Assembly: GCA_934700335.1 (NCBI GenBank)
Contig: CAKUXM010000007.1
Location: forward strand, 1-64,000
DNA: 64,000 nucleotides
Direction: 5' to 3'
Source of the DNA: an uncultured Candidatus Melainabacteria bacterium
Lineage (GTDB): Bacteria > Cyanobacteriota > Vampirovibrionia > Gastranaerophilales > Gastranaerophilaceae
The first letter of the stretch is position 1. Each line of letters starts with the position of its first letter. This document shows positions 46,603-54,705 of the stretch, piece after piece. The translations under genes were made by a program, and so were the position numbers. The notes beneath the pieces were generated by a model. It made no database searches. It worked only from the letters and a program-made list of their open reading frames with translations, and was not told where the DNA came from.

Positions 46603-46956
46603 TTAAATATCAATTCTTTCCCAAACTCTTTTATTTGAAGGATAGTTTTTTGTTTTTTCTTTAGCTATTTTATAAAGTCCACTATAGCAATAACCTGTAG
46701 ATTTTCGTTTTTCAAAAGTAATCCTTATTTCATCACAATTACGTGCCTCATTATCGTAATTTTCATTTGTATTTGTTTCTATTATTTCATTTGCATTTTC
46801 TTCGTTTTTCCAGTTTTTATCATTATCTAAATTTGGACACCAAAGACATACATCATTTTTTATTCTAAACCACGCTCTTTGTGGTCGATATTTGTCTTCC
46901 ATATTAAATAATTCACAACATTCTTTAATTGTTCTAAAAGTTAATTTTTCTTGCAT
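46603..46956 (-). CDS. Hypothetical protein, last gene of the zinc-ribbon operon
   Basis: 117 aa, hydrophilic, with five Cys and an Asn/Glu-rich middle (NEENANEIIETNTNENYDNE). No signal peptide and no family recognised. It starts 11 nt after the adhesin-E-like gene and shares its strand, so it belongs to the same transcript. Function unknown. Confidence 0.7.
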   Translation of the reverse strand: MQEKLTFRTIKECCELFNMEDKYRPQRAWFRIKNDVCLWCPNLDNDKNWKNEENANEIIETNTNENYDNEARNCDEIRITFEKRKSTGYCYSGLYKIAKEKTKNYPSNKRVWERIDI

Positions 46957-46967
46957 AATAACCTCAT

Positions 46968-47402
46968 TTATAGACCTAATAATACATTTACACCACTATA
47001 TATCCCTCTGTTTATAAGTTTTGCTCGTTGCTCTTTTTTTAAAGTTTCTTGGCATATATTACAAGCGTAAGAATGAGCTACACTAGAATCAGAATCAGGT
47101 ACAACTGTTGCTAAAGCATTTTTTAAATCTTTAGAAGATGTAAGTTTATTATTTTCATCATAAGTTAAAACTTTTAACGCAGTAGTGGTATTATCCGTGC
47201 AATTTGAAACAATATACATTTTTTTAGTAGTATTCACTTGATGATTTTTAATCCAATATTGGCAAAAAGAATTATTAACCATAATACTATCAGTATCAAT
47301 AAAAAATATTTTTCCATTATTTTGTAATTCTTTCCAATTAGCATTTGCAAAGACAGGTAACGCAATTGTAATTGCTAAAAATATAAATAATAATTTCTTC
47401 AT
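46968..47402 (-). CDS. Secreted protein resembling surface-adhesin E domains
   Basis: 144 aa. A signal peptide (1-20) is followed by WKELQNNGKIFFIDTDSIMVNNSF, the W...G...yyID..S pattern of adhesin-E-like domains. C-terminal AYACNIC-type cysteines (SYACNICQ) could form a disulfide. Probably envelope-exposed. It is the third gene of the operon that starts with two zinc-ribbon membrane proteins. Confidence 0.65.
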   Translation of the reverse strand: MKKLLFIFLAITIALPVFANANWKELQNNGKIFFIDTDSIMVNNSFCQYWIKNHQVNTTKKMYIVSNCTDNTTTALKVLTYDENNKLTSSKDLKNALATVVPDSDSSVAHSYACNICQETLKKEQRAKLINRGIYSGVNVLLGL

Positions 47403-47416
47403 ATGTTTTTCCTTTA

Positions 47417-48439
47417 CTAATTCATAAAATCATCTACATCACTATTATTATTTTGTTGAGCATTTGTAGGTGCAACAGATGTAGGTTGTTGAACTTGAGT
47501 TACAACTTTTTTCACCTGCGATTTTGGAGCAGGTGCAACTTTTATAACTTTCTTTGGTGCTGGTACTGTATTATTAGTTTGCGTAACTTTAGATTGTTCA
47601 GTTTCTGAAAAATCTGCACTTCCGTCATTTGGAAGATCTTCGGCTAAATCTTCTTTATATACGATATTCCCATTTTTATCTCTTTCATATTTGAAACTTT
47701 CATCAAGTTTTTTAATATTTTTTTGAGAACATTCCGTTATTTTATCAACAGACTCAGCGTTTTTAAGATAATCAATGTAGCAAGTAGCAGAAACTTTGTT
47801 TGTTTTTGCTCCCTCTAGGGTTTCCTTCCAATATTCAATATCACTTTTTACAGTTTCTGTATCTTTTGAATAAGAACCAGTTGTTTTAAATCCGCACATA
47901 ACGTAAATTCCTGTATTTGTTGCTTCTTCTTGGTCTGTAATAAGGTACGTATATTCAGCCATTTTTGAAAAATTATATATAGCCGCACCCTCTCCCAAAA
48001 CTCTCCCTATACCTCTATCTTGATAACAATTTCTAAATTCTTGCAAGCTTTCAGGATTTGCAGAACATCTTGTTTTGAAAGGTCTTCCCTCTTTCATTTC
48101 TATATTTGTACAGTATTCAACTGCATCAGAAGTTGGATTAAAATATTGATAATAATCAGTTCTTCTAAATTGAGGTTCTGATGCTACATTAATAAAGTCC
48201 TTAATCTCATATTTCATTGGGTCAAAGCTATGTACTATGGTATTTATTACCAAAATAGCTACTCCAATAAAAATAGGAATACCAACAACTATAAGTACTC
48301 CTAAAATTGAAGAAGACTGATTTTTCTTTTTATTGTTTTTTACTGGCTTAGATTGTTGTTCTTCTTCTACTTCACAACCACAGTATATGCAAAATTTAGA
48401 ATCGTCTTCTATTTGTTTACCACATTTTGTACAATACAT
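47417..48439 (-). CDS. Zinc-ribbon membrane protein with Cys-rich extracytoplasmic domain
   Basis: 340 aa. The N-terminus CTKCGKQIEDDSKFCIYCG is a double-CxxC zinc ribbon, then a transmembrane helix (~45-66). The outer part has several Cys, which may pair, and a Pro/Val/Lys/Gln-rich tail (KKVIKVAPAPKS) as found in envelope-spanning proteins. No enzymatic motif. It lies 10 nt downstream of the TM2 gene, so the two ribbons are made together. Confidence 0.75.
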   Translation of the reverse strand: MYCTKCGKQIEDDSKFCIYCGCEVEEEQQSKPVKNNKKKNQSSSILGVLIVVGIPIFIGVAILVINTIVHSFDPMKYEIKDFINVASEPQFRRTDYYQYFNPTSDAVEYCTNIEMKEGRPFKTRCSANPESLQEFRNCYQDRGIGRVLGEGAAIYNFSKMAEYTYLITDQEEATNTGIYVMCGFKTTGSYSKDTETVKSDIEYWKETLEGAKTNKVSATCYIDYLKNAESVDKITECSQKNIKKLDESFKYERDKNGNIVYKEDLAEDLPNDGSADFSETEQSKVTQTNNTVPAPKKVIKVAPAPKSQVKKVVTQVQQPTSVAPTNAQQNNNSDVDDFMN

Positions 48440-48449
48440 ATAAACCTTT

Positions 48450-48770
48450 CTATTTTATTAAATCTTCGCCGTCAGCTGTTTTAAAGTTGGCACAAATAAT
48501 TGAAACCAAATCAATAATCATCCACGGTAATGTAATTATAACTCCAAAGCCAAGTGTCAAAATAGTTATAAGTAATTGAGCTATTGCAGTACCTGTTTTT
48601 CCAGTATAAAATCTGTGTGCACCATAACACCCTAAAAATAAACACAACAACAATGCTGTTGTATAGGTTTTATCTTTTGGCTGACTACTTTTTCTATTTG
48701 TTTGACAACCACAATGAACACAAATAACGGCTTCATCATGTATTTCTTTTCCACATTTACTGCAAAACAT
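48450..48770 (-). CDS. Zinc-ribbon TM2-domain membrane protein
   Basis: 106 aa. The N-terminal ribbon CSKCGKEIHDEAVICVHCG is followed by a TM2 domain: LLLCLFLGCYGAHRFYTGKTGTAI and a second helix with WMIIDLVSI. TM2 proteins are small, function unknown. First gene of a four-gene operon (48770 to 46603). AAAGGAG lies before the ATG. Divergent from the small HTH gene. Confidence 0.88.
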   Translation of the reverse strand: MFCSKCGKEIHDEAVICVHCGCQTNRKSSQPKDKTYTTALLLCLFLGCYGAHRFYTGKTGTAIAQLLITILTLGFGVIITLPWMIIDLVSIICANFKTADGEDLIK

Positions 48771-48909
48771 ATTTTTTCTCCTTTATAAAATAATAAAATC
48801 AGAGTAACATGAATTATAAATTTTGTAAACACATGCCTATAGTATATTTTAGACATTTTTGTAATATTGATATTACTGTAAAATTTGCATTATATGACAA
48901 AATTAAAAC

Positions 48910-49122
48910 ATGGGTTTACGCAAGTTAAAAAACAATATTGGTCGCAAAATTAAGAATTTGCGGATAGATAATGATATTTCTCAAGAAAAACTTGCAGAAT
49001 TTATTAATATGTCGAGAGAACATATCTCTTGCATAGAACGCGGCAAAAATATGCCTACAATTGAAACTCTTTTTAAATTATCCGAATATTTTAATATTAA
49101 TATCAAAGACTTTTTTGATTAA
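48910..49122 (+). CDS. Small XRE-family transcriptional regulator
   Basis: 70 aa, consisting almost only of a Cro/CI-type HTH (LRIDNDISQEKLAEFINMSREHISCIERGKNMPTIETL, split by position 17-50). A promoter TTGATA, 17 bp, TTATAT (48867-48895) lies upstream; there is no Shine-Dalgarno. Divergent from the TM2 operon, 139 bp away, which is a natural target. Confidence 0.88.
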   Translation: MGLRKLKNNIGRKIKNLRIDNDISQEKLAEFINMSREHISCIERGKNMPTIETLFKLSEYFNINIKDFFD

Positions 49123-49138
49123 ACAAAAGAATACAACA

Positions 49139-49172
49139 AGAGGCGAAATTTTCGCATGAAAATTTCGCCTCT
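49139..49172. terminator. Bidirectional terminator-like hairpin
   Basis: A perfect 14-bp stem (AGAGGCGAAATTTT / AAAATTTCGCCTCT) around CGCATG, between the convergent HTH gene and the antitoxin gene. T-rich DNA is on both sides but no long T run. Confidence 0.7.
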
Positions 49173-49187
49173 GTTCTAATTTTAAAA

Positions 49188-49484
49188 TTACGCAACTTTT
49201 AACGTGTAGCCTAATTCTTTAATTATTTTCAACACAGTTGATAATTGAGGTTTTTGTTCACCCTTAAATATTGCATAAAGATTACTTCTTGAAATACCTG
49301 TTTTTTTAGACATTCCCATTATTGTATCTTTTGCTTTTACTGCATATTCAATAGCTTTTATAAAAGCGTTTAAATCATTGTCTTTTAAAAATTCTTCAAA
49401 TCCGATATTTAACCACTCTTTTATATCGTCATCAGTTTTTAAATCAGATAAAATATAACCATTAAAAGAACCTGTTTTATTCAT
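49188..49484 (-). CDS. HigA-like antitoxin (XRE family)
   Basis: 98 aa. DIKEWLNIGFEEFLKDNDLNAF and TGISRSNLYAIFKGEQKP / LSTVLKIIKELGY match the 'addiction module antidote' HTH subgroup that pairs with short RelE-fold toxins. It binds the toxin and the operon promoter. Its start overlaps the toxin stop by 8 bp. Toxin-first order is typical of higBA. Confidence 0.9.
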   Translation of the reverse strand: MNKTGSFNGYILSDLKTDDDIKEWLNIGFEEFLKDNDLNAFIKAIEYAVKAKDTIMGMSKKTGISRSNLYAIFKGEQKPQLSTVLKIIKELGYTLKVA

Positions 49485-49803
49485 TTTCTAATCTCCATTC
49501 ATTTAAAAGTTCGTGTGCTTTTTGAATATCTTTCGATTGTTTTGATTTGTCGCCACCATTTATCAATAAAACAATTACATTTTGAATTTCAGTGTAATAA
49601 ATTCTATAGCCTTTTCCAATAGTAAATCTCAATTCTGAAATATCATTTGAAACCTTTTTGCAATCACCAAAGTTACCATCTTCAAGCCTTAATATTCTCT
49701 GATTAATTCTTTTTCTTATAGCTGAATCAAGAGAATTTAGCCAGTCTACAATTGGTGCAGAACCGTTTTTACAAATTAAAAATTCTATTTTGTAATTATT
49801 CAT
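49477..49803 (-). CDS. HigB/RelE-superfamily toxin
   Basis: 108 aa. FTIGKGYRIYYTEIQNVIVLLINGGDKSKQSKDIQKA is the hallmark of the phage Gp49-like / HigB subgroup (positions ~58-94). Such toxins are ribosome-dependent mRNA interferases. WLNSLDSAIRKRINQRI forms the N-terminal helices. A perfect palindrome sits 3 nt upstream of the start, fitting autoregulation by the complex. Confidence 0.9.
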   Translation of the reverse strand: MNNYKIEFLICKNGSAPIVDWLNSLDSAIRKRINQRILRLEDGNFGDCKKVSNDISELRFTIGKGYRIYYTEIQNVIVLLINGGDKSKQSKDIQKAHELLNEWRLENE

Positions 49804-49805
49804 AT

Positions 49806-49831
49806 ATAGTGTACTGTATTCGGTACACTAT
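49806..49831. promoter_or_regulatory. Operator palindrome of the toxin-antitoxin pair
   Basis: ATAGTGTAC, 8-nt spacer, GTACACTAT: a perfect 9-bp inverted repeat directly upstream of the toxin start codon. Likely bound by the HigA-like antitoxin. Confidence 0.8.
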
Positions 49832-49882
49832 GTCAATTATTCAAAAGTATTACTGATTGAATTTAAGCACAAATCTTAAAAC

Positions 49883-50941
49883 TTATTCTTTTTCAAAAGC
49901 TTCTTTGATAGAAACTTCATACGGCGCACGCAATATACCTTTTTCTGTGATTATACCTGTGATAAGTTCGTTTGGAGTTACGTCAAATGCAGGGTTTAAA
50001 AATCTTATTCCCTCAGCGCAAACTGTTTTGCCATTAATATGTGAAACCTCTTCGTGGGAACGTTCTTCAATAGGTATTTCTTTACCAGATTTGATGTTTC
50101 TATCGATTGTTGAAAGCGGTGCAGCAATATAGAAAGGAACATTATGATATTTTGCAGCAATTGCCACTGTATAAGTACCGATTTTGTTTGCAGTATCACC
50201 GTTTGATGCAATTCTGTCAGCACCAACTACAACCATATCAATCATACCCTTGTTCATAAAATATGAACACATTCCGTCAGTAATAAGAGTTACTGGAATA
50301 CCGTCTGTTTTAAGTTCAAAAGTTGTAAGTCTTGCACCTTGTTGTCTAGGTCTTGTCTCGTCTGCAAAAACTTGTATTGTATTATCTTTTGCAAAAGCTG
50401 AACGTATAACGCCTAATGCTGTACCATAAGCAACCGTAGCCAATGCGCCAGCGTTACAATGTGTAAGAATTGTTGCGCCTTTTGGAACAACTTCTGCGCC
50501 GTAATCGCCCATTTTTTTATTAATTTCAATATCTTCATTCTCCATTTTGATACCGTTTTCAACCAATTCTTTTACGATACCGTCAATGTCAGAAGTTGAA
50601 TTTTCAATCAATTCTTTTTGTTTTTTGCAAGCCCACATAAGATTTACTGCAGTAGGTCTTGAAGTCGCCATATAATCAGCTTTTTCTATTAATTTTTTAA
50701 TAAAATCATCTCTTGAAAGATTTTGTTTTTGTATTTCTTGAGCATAGAGAGCAACCCCGTGAGCGCCAGCAATACCAATAGCAGGAGCACCTCTCACTAT
50801 CATTGTTTTGATTGCATCATACATTTCGTCGCCTGTTTTCACATCGACATGTTTAAATTCGTAAGGCAAAATTGTTTGGTCAATTAATCTTGAAAAATCA
50901 TCTATCCATTCAATTGTTTTTATCTTACTGTGAAATTCCAT
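49883..50941 (-). CDS. mtnA: Methylthioribose-1-phosphate isomerase
   Basis: 352 aa. RGAPAIGIAGAHG, ILTHCNAGALA (catalytic Cys), ADETRPRQQGARLT and VVGADRIASNGDTANKIGT (catalytic Asp) are the family signatures. It turns methylthioribose-1-phosphate into the ribulose form in methionine salvage. AGGAG lies before the ATG. No other mtn genes are next to it. The upstream gene on the same strand is the membrane protein 30 nt away. Confidence 0.97.
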   Translation of the reverse strand: MEFHSKIKTIEWIDDFSRLIDQTILPYEFKHVDVKTGDEMYDAIKTMIVRGAPAIGIAGAHGVALYAQEIQKQNLSRDDFIKKLIEKADYMATSRPTAVNLMWACKKQKELIENSTSDIDGIVKELVENGIKMENEDIEINKKMGDYGAEVVPKGATILTHCNAGALATVAYGTALGVIRSAFAKDNTIQVFADETRPRQQGARLTTFELKTDGIPVTLITDGMCSYFMNKGMIDMVVVGADRIASNGDTANKIGTYTVAIAAKYHNVPFYIAAPLSTIDRNIKSGKEIPIEERSHEEVSHINGKTVCAEGIRFLNPAFDVTPNELITGIITEKGILRAPYEVSIKEAFEKE

Positions 50942-50971
50942 TTTTACTCCTAGCTATTTTTAGATTTTATT

Positions 50972-51487
50972 TTATTTGATTTCAATATCAATATTTTCGT
51001 TATTACCTTCTTTTTTAATACCCGAAATTGCTTCATAGATATAAGCTGTAACCATGCCTGTAAAAGCATTCATCAAAGCTGATAATAAAGCAACAAAGAT
51101 GACTAACATAACTAAAACGATAAAGCCACCAAAATTATTGAAAAAATATAGTAAAAATGAAGTGTGTACTGGAATAAAACTCAAAAGAGCATGGAAACCT
51201 TTAGATAAAAGACTCAACAAAATATCTAACGGCACAAATACAATTGAAAAAGCTATAAATGAAACAAACCCAACCGTAGCACCAAATATTGAGCCCTCTC
51301 TTAAATCGAAAATGCCAATCATGTTATTTCTTTTCATGTAATACAAAATGCCACCGCTCAAAACCAACATCAAAATTGAAAAAGAAAACACATTAATATA
51401 TGGAATAATTGATACAACTGCAAGCGCAGCACCTGCAATAGCACTTAAAATAGCGATTTGTTTTAATAATAATACGTTTATGTTCAT
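50972..51487 (-). CDS. Four-helix membrane protein of unknown function
   Basis: 171 aa with four hydrophobic stretches (about 8-50 as two close helices, 65-95, 105-150) and a short acidic tail (NNENIDIEIK). No charged catalytic motif. GAGGTT precedes the ATG. It shares a strand with ruvC upstream (23 nt) and mtnA downstream (30 nt), so the three may be co-transcribed. Confidence 0.75.
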   Translation of the reverse strand: MNINVLLLKQIAILSAIAGAALAVVSIIPYINVFSFSILMLVLSGGILYYMKRNNMIGIFDLREGSIFGATVGFVSFIAFSIVFVPLDILLSLLSKGFHALLSFIPVHTSFLLYFFNNFGGFIVLVMLVIFVALLSALMNAFTGMVTAYIYEAISGIKKEGNNENIDIEIK

Positions 51488-51510
51488 AATTTTAACCTCA
51501 TTTTTTATAG

Positions 51511-52002
51511 TTATTGTGCCACAAGTTTACCGTTTGCGCAACATCTAGCACAGCATATCCCCATGGCGATAGAATCCACTGTATCATCTAATTTTGGTAA
51601 AGTTTCTCGATTAAGTGTAATTTTTACCATTTTTTCTACTTCTTTTTTATCGGCACGCCCAAAGCCTGTTAGAGTTTGTTTAATTTCCAATGGCGTAAAT
51701 TCGTAAATAGGAATGCCGTATTTTTCAAGCGCCATAATGATTACACCTCTAGCCTCTGCAACCGGAATAATTGTTTTTTGGTTTTTAAAATAGAACAATT
51801 TTTCCACAGAAGCAGCATCTGGTTTAAATTTTTCAATAATAGAGCACAAGTCCTCAAAGATTTCAAACAATCTTTGAGAGTCTTTTTGAATAGATTTAGT
51901 TTGAATAGAACCAGAAGAGAGCAACTCTAAATTATCACCTTCAGCCTTCAAAAGCGAATAACCTACAATAGCCATTCCTGGGTCGATACCAAGTATTAAC
52001 AT
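51511..52002 (-). CDS. ruvC: Crossover junction endodeoxyribonuclease RuvC
   Basis: 163 aa from the ATG at 52002. The acidic catalytic residues are Asp7 (GIDPG), Glu67 (SVEKLF), Asp140 and Asp143 (DDTVDSIAMG). It cuts Holliday junctions. The extra 27 codons upstream are dropped: an extended -10 (TGGTATAAT) ends exactly 6 nt before this ATG and there is no Shine-Dalgarno, so the mRNA is probably leaderless. ruvB is 5.6 kb away; ruvA is not seen. Confidence 0.96.
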   Translation of the reverse strand: MLILGIDPGMAIVGYSLLKAEGDNLELLSSGSIQTKSIQKDSQRLFEIFEDLCSIIEKFKPDAASVEKLFYFKNQKTIIPVAEARGVIIMALEKYGIPIYEFTPLEIKQTLTGFGRADKKEVEKMVKITLNRETLPKLDDTVDSIAMGICCARCCANGKLVAQ

Positions 52003-52371
52003 ACTCTGATTATACCAAACATTTATAAGAAAATCTAAACGTAAAATAATGGTAATATTTAAGCTGAACGCATATATTAACATTTGTAAAGTGTAGAAAA
52101 GACACTAATATGTATAATTTTGGGAATTTGCGTAAAATTAATAAAAAACAAACAGTTGACTTTTCTTTTTATTATGTGCATAATTATACATGTGGATTGA
52201 AAGTGTAAAAAGAACACTAAATACATTTACTCTAATTTATATAAACTCCTAAAAAAAATAAACACTAAAAAGACCATTAGGATGCAGAAAACACCGCCTC
52301 AAAGGCGGCTTTTTATTATCTGGTTTTATTGTTTGAAGATAAAATTCATTCATGATACTATTAACTTCGTT
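52003..52371. other. 369-bp region between ruvC and rsgA
   Basis: It contains the ruvC promoter, two copies of a small inverted repeat (AGTGT...ACACT at 52090-52106 and 52202-52218), a promoter-terminator unit (52156-52317), and the rsgA promoter (TGATACTAT at 52353-52361). No gene is credible. Confidence 0.75.
52191..52317 (+). ncRNA. Candidate small RNA of about 125 nt (or leader with attenuator)
   Basis: TTGACT (52156-52161), a 17-bp spacer and CATAAT (52179-52184) form a promoter. The transcript would contain the AGTGT/ACACT hairpin and stop at CCGCCT-CAA-AGGCGG followed by CTTTTTATT (52292-52317). rsgA has its own extended -10 box after this terminator, so the unit looks independent. 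Otherwise it could be a terminated leader that controls rsgA. No conserved RNA family was recognised. Confidence 0.55.
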
Positions 52372-53379
52372 ATGGTAAATCAAGGTCAAATTCTAAAAAT
52401 TCATTCTGATTTCTACTATGTAAATTCAAACAACGTTTTACATGAATGTAAATTGAGAGAAGTTTTAAAAAAACAAAAACAACGTGTTGTTGTTGGCGAT
52501 TTTGTTGAATTTGAAGACGAGAAAATTACCAAAATCTTACCTCGTAAAAACTTTATCCCTCGTCCTGCAGTGAGTAATGTTGACCAGATGATTGTTGTTT
52601 CAGCCGTAAAAGAACCTGCATTAGATTTTATGCAACTTAACAGATATATTTGTTTTGCAAAATATTACAACATTCCTGTAAAGCTTTGTTTTAACAAAAA
52701 TGATTTATCAAACGATGACATGCTTATCGAGAGAGTTTTTTCAATTTACGAACCTCTTGGATACGATATCGTATTCACATCTGCACTTGAAAACTCAAAC
52801 ATAGACGATTTTATGGAAATTTTGAGTGGCAAAACAACTGCCTTATGCGGAAATTCCGGAGTTGGAAAATCGAGTTTAATAAATGCAATTAATCCAAATC
52901 TAAATCTTAAAACAAAAACTGTAAGTGAAAAAACTGAACGAGGCACTCATACGACGAGACATTGTGAAATCATAAAAGTTACAGAAGATATAAACATCGT
53001 AGACACTCCTGGTTTTTCAAACCTTAGATTTGATTTTATTTTACCAACAGAAATTAGCAATTTATTTGTAGAATTTGATAAATACAAAGGTTTATGTAAA
53101 TATTCAGATTGTATTCATTTTCACGAAGACGGTTGTGCTGTTTTAAAAAACTTACCAAAAATAGCCGAAACGAGATACGAAAGTTACGTTTCATTTGTAA
53201 AAGAAGCACAAGAATACAAAGAAAAAGTTAAATACTCAGGTGTAAAGACAGAAACTTTTTCAAAAGAACACAACAACAAATCTATGGCGAAAATCAGCGC
53301 TAGAAAACGTCAAGACTCAAGAAGATTATCAAAACAAAAATTAGAAAAAGAGGACTTAGAACATGAAGAATTATATTGA
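52372..53379 (+). CDS. rsgA: Ribosome small-subunit GTPase RsgA
   Basis: 335 aa from the ATG at 52372. The OB-fold N-terminus, the circularly permuted GTPase with NKND, GNSGVGKSSL and DTPGF, and the zinc site CKYSDCIHFHEDGC are in order. It helps late 30S assembly. An extended -10 (TGATACTAT) ends 10 nt before the ATG; there is no Shine-Dalgarno. The 3' end overlaps the prenyltransferase gene by 17 bp. Confidence 0.95.
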   Translation: MVNQGQILKIHSDFYYVNSNNVLHECKLREVLKKQKQRVVVGDFVEFEDEKITKILPRKNFIPRPAVSNVDQMIVVSAVKEPALDFMQLNRYICFAKYYNIPVKLCFNKNDLSNDDMLIERVFSIYEPLGYDIVFTSALENSNIDDFMEILSGKTTALCGNSGVGKSSLINAINPNLNLKTKTVSEKTERGTHTTRHCEIIKVTEDINIVDTPGFSNLRFDFILPTEISNLFVEFDKYKGLCKYSDCIHFHEDGCAVLKNLPKIAETRYESYVSFVKEAQEYKEKVKYSGVKTETFSKEHNNKSMAKISARKRQDSRRLSKQKLEKEDLEHEELY

Positions 53380-54226
53380 TTTAATTGAGAAAAAATTAAA
53401 CGAATACATTCCAGTACAGTACCCAGAAGAAATATTTGAATCAATGAGATATAGTGTACTTGCCGGAGGTAAAAGACTAAGACCAGTAATGTGTCTAGAA
53501 ACTTGCAAACTTTTTGGAGGAAGCATTGAAGATGCACTACCAATTGCTTGTGCGATAGAAATGTTACACGTACAAAGCTTAATCCATGATGATTTACCTT
53601 GCATGGATAACGACGATTTCAGACGTGGCAAACCTTCAAACCACAAGGCTTTTTCAGAATCAACAGCAGTTTTAGCAGGTGATGCGTTAATAAGTTATGC
53701 TATTCAAGTTATTATTGAAAAATCTAAAAATTTACCAGCAGAAAGAGTTTTAAAACTTATTGAGTTATTCTCAAACGCAGCTGGTGTATACGGTATTATT
53801 GCAGGTCAAATCGTTGATATTGCTTCCGAAGGTAAAAAAATTGACGGCAAAACTCTTGAATATATTCACACACACAAGACAGCTGACATGTTCAGATTTG
53901 CACTAAAAGCTGGTGGTGTAGTTGCTGGTGTTTCTGACGAAGTTTTAGAACACTTAGACGAACTTGGTTTAAAATTAGGGATTGCGTTCCAAATTTGCGA
54001 TGACATTTTAGACGAAACTTCTACTTTTGAAGAAATGGGTAAAACTTTAGGAAAAGATGAAGTAGCCGAAAAGTCTACATACACTAGATTGTACGGATTA
54101 AAAGAGTCTGAATGTAAAGTTGATTGCCTACTTGATGAATGTCGTGTTATACTTAACAAATATAATATTAAATCAGAGGTATTAGAGGACATAATTTCTT
54201 CTATAGAGAGAAAGGCTAAAGTTTAA
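53363..54226 (+). CDS. ispA: Polyprenyl synthetase, farnesyl/geranylgeranyl diphosphate type
   Basis: 287 aa. GGKRLRPVM, the first aspartate-rich motif DDLPCMDND, and the second QICDDILDE are complete. It condenses isopentenyl diphosphate to C15 or C20 chains. The residues before the first motif (MLHVQSLIHDD) have small side chains that do not decide chain length. The start overlaps rsgA and the PAP2-like gene follows 2 nt after the stop, so a three-gene operon. Confidence 0.93.
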   Translation: MKNYIDLIEKKLNEYIPVQYPEEIFESMRYSVLAGGKRLRPVMCLETCKLFGGSIEDALPIACAIEMLHVQSLIHDDLPCMDNDDFRRGKPSNHKAFSESTAVLAGDALISYAIQVIIEKSKNLPAERVLKLIELFSNAAGVYGIIAGQIVDIASEGKKIDGKTLEYIHTHKTADMFRFALKAGGVVAGVSDEVLEHLDELGLKLGIAFQICDDILDETSTFEEMGKTLGKDEVAEKSTYTRLYGLKESECKVDCLLDECRVILNKYNIKSEVLEDIISSIERKAKV

Positions 54227-54228
54227 GA

Positions 54229-54702
54229 ATGGAAAACATTTCTGCATTAATTTATAACAATGGTATAGAAGCTTTATTCGTAGGACTTACAGCAGCGATA
54301 ATAGCTCAAATCATCAAATTTTTCTTACATTTAATTGTACACAGAAAAGTTGATTTCAGAGTATTCACAACTACAGGCGGTATGCCAAGTTCTCACTCTG
54401 CAGGTATGATGGGTTTAGCCGTTTCAGTTGGTATTATTGCAGGTTTTGATTCATTGTATTTTGCAGTTGCAGCGGGTAACGCTCTTGTTGTAATGTACGA
54501 TGCTGCAGGTATTAGACGTGCTTCTGGTAAAATGGCTGTATGTTTAAATAAGATGATGGACGATTTTTACAACCACGATACAGCAGCTATCGGTACAAAA
54601 TTAAAAGAACTTTTAGGACACACACCTTTAGAAGTTTTTGGTGGTGCAGTTCTTGGTATTGCATATGCATACTTTGTACACTATTATCTTTTAGTAGGTT
54701 AA
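54229..54702 (+). CDS. Divergent PAP2-family membrane protein (YuiD-like)
   Basis: 157 aa with four to five helices. GGMPSSHSAGMMGLA and YDAAGIRRASGKMA are the conserved sequences of the divergent PAP2 family; the phosphatase-like SSHSA is there. It probably acts on a lipid phosphate or diphosphate. Its coupling to a prenyl diphosphate synthase suggests a prenyl diphosphate as substrate, which is inference. Confidence 0.9.
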   Translation: MENISALIYNNGIEALFVGLTAAIIAQIIKFFLHLIVHRKVDFRVFTTTGGMPSSHSAGMMGLAVSVGIIAGFDSLYFAVAAGNALVVMYDAAGIRRASGKMAVCLNKMMDDFYNHDTAAIGTKLKELLGHTPLEVFGGAVLGIAYAYFVHYYLLVG

Positions 54703-54705
54703 TCC

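Noticed and set aside
45649..46956. Complete restriction-modification system
   Set aside because: The neighbouring 117-aa gene is on the opposite strand, belongs to another operon and has no nuclease motif.
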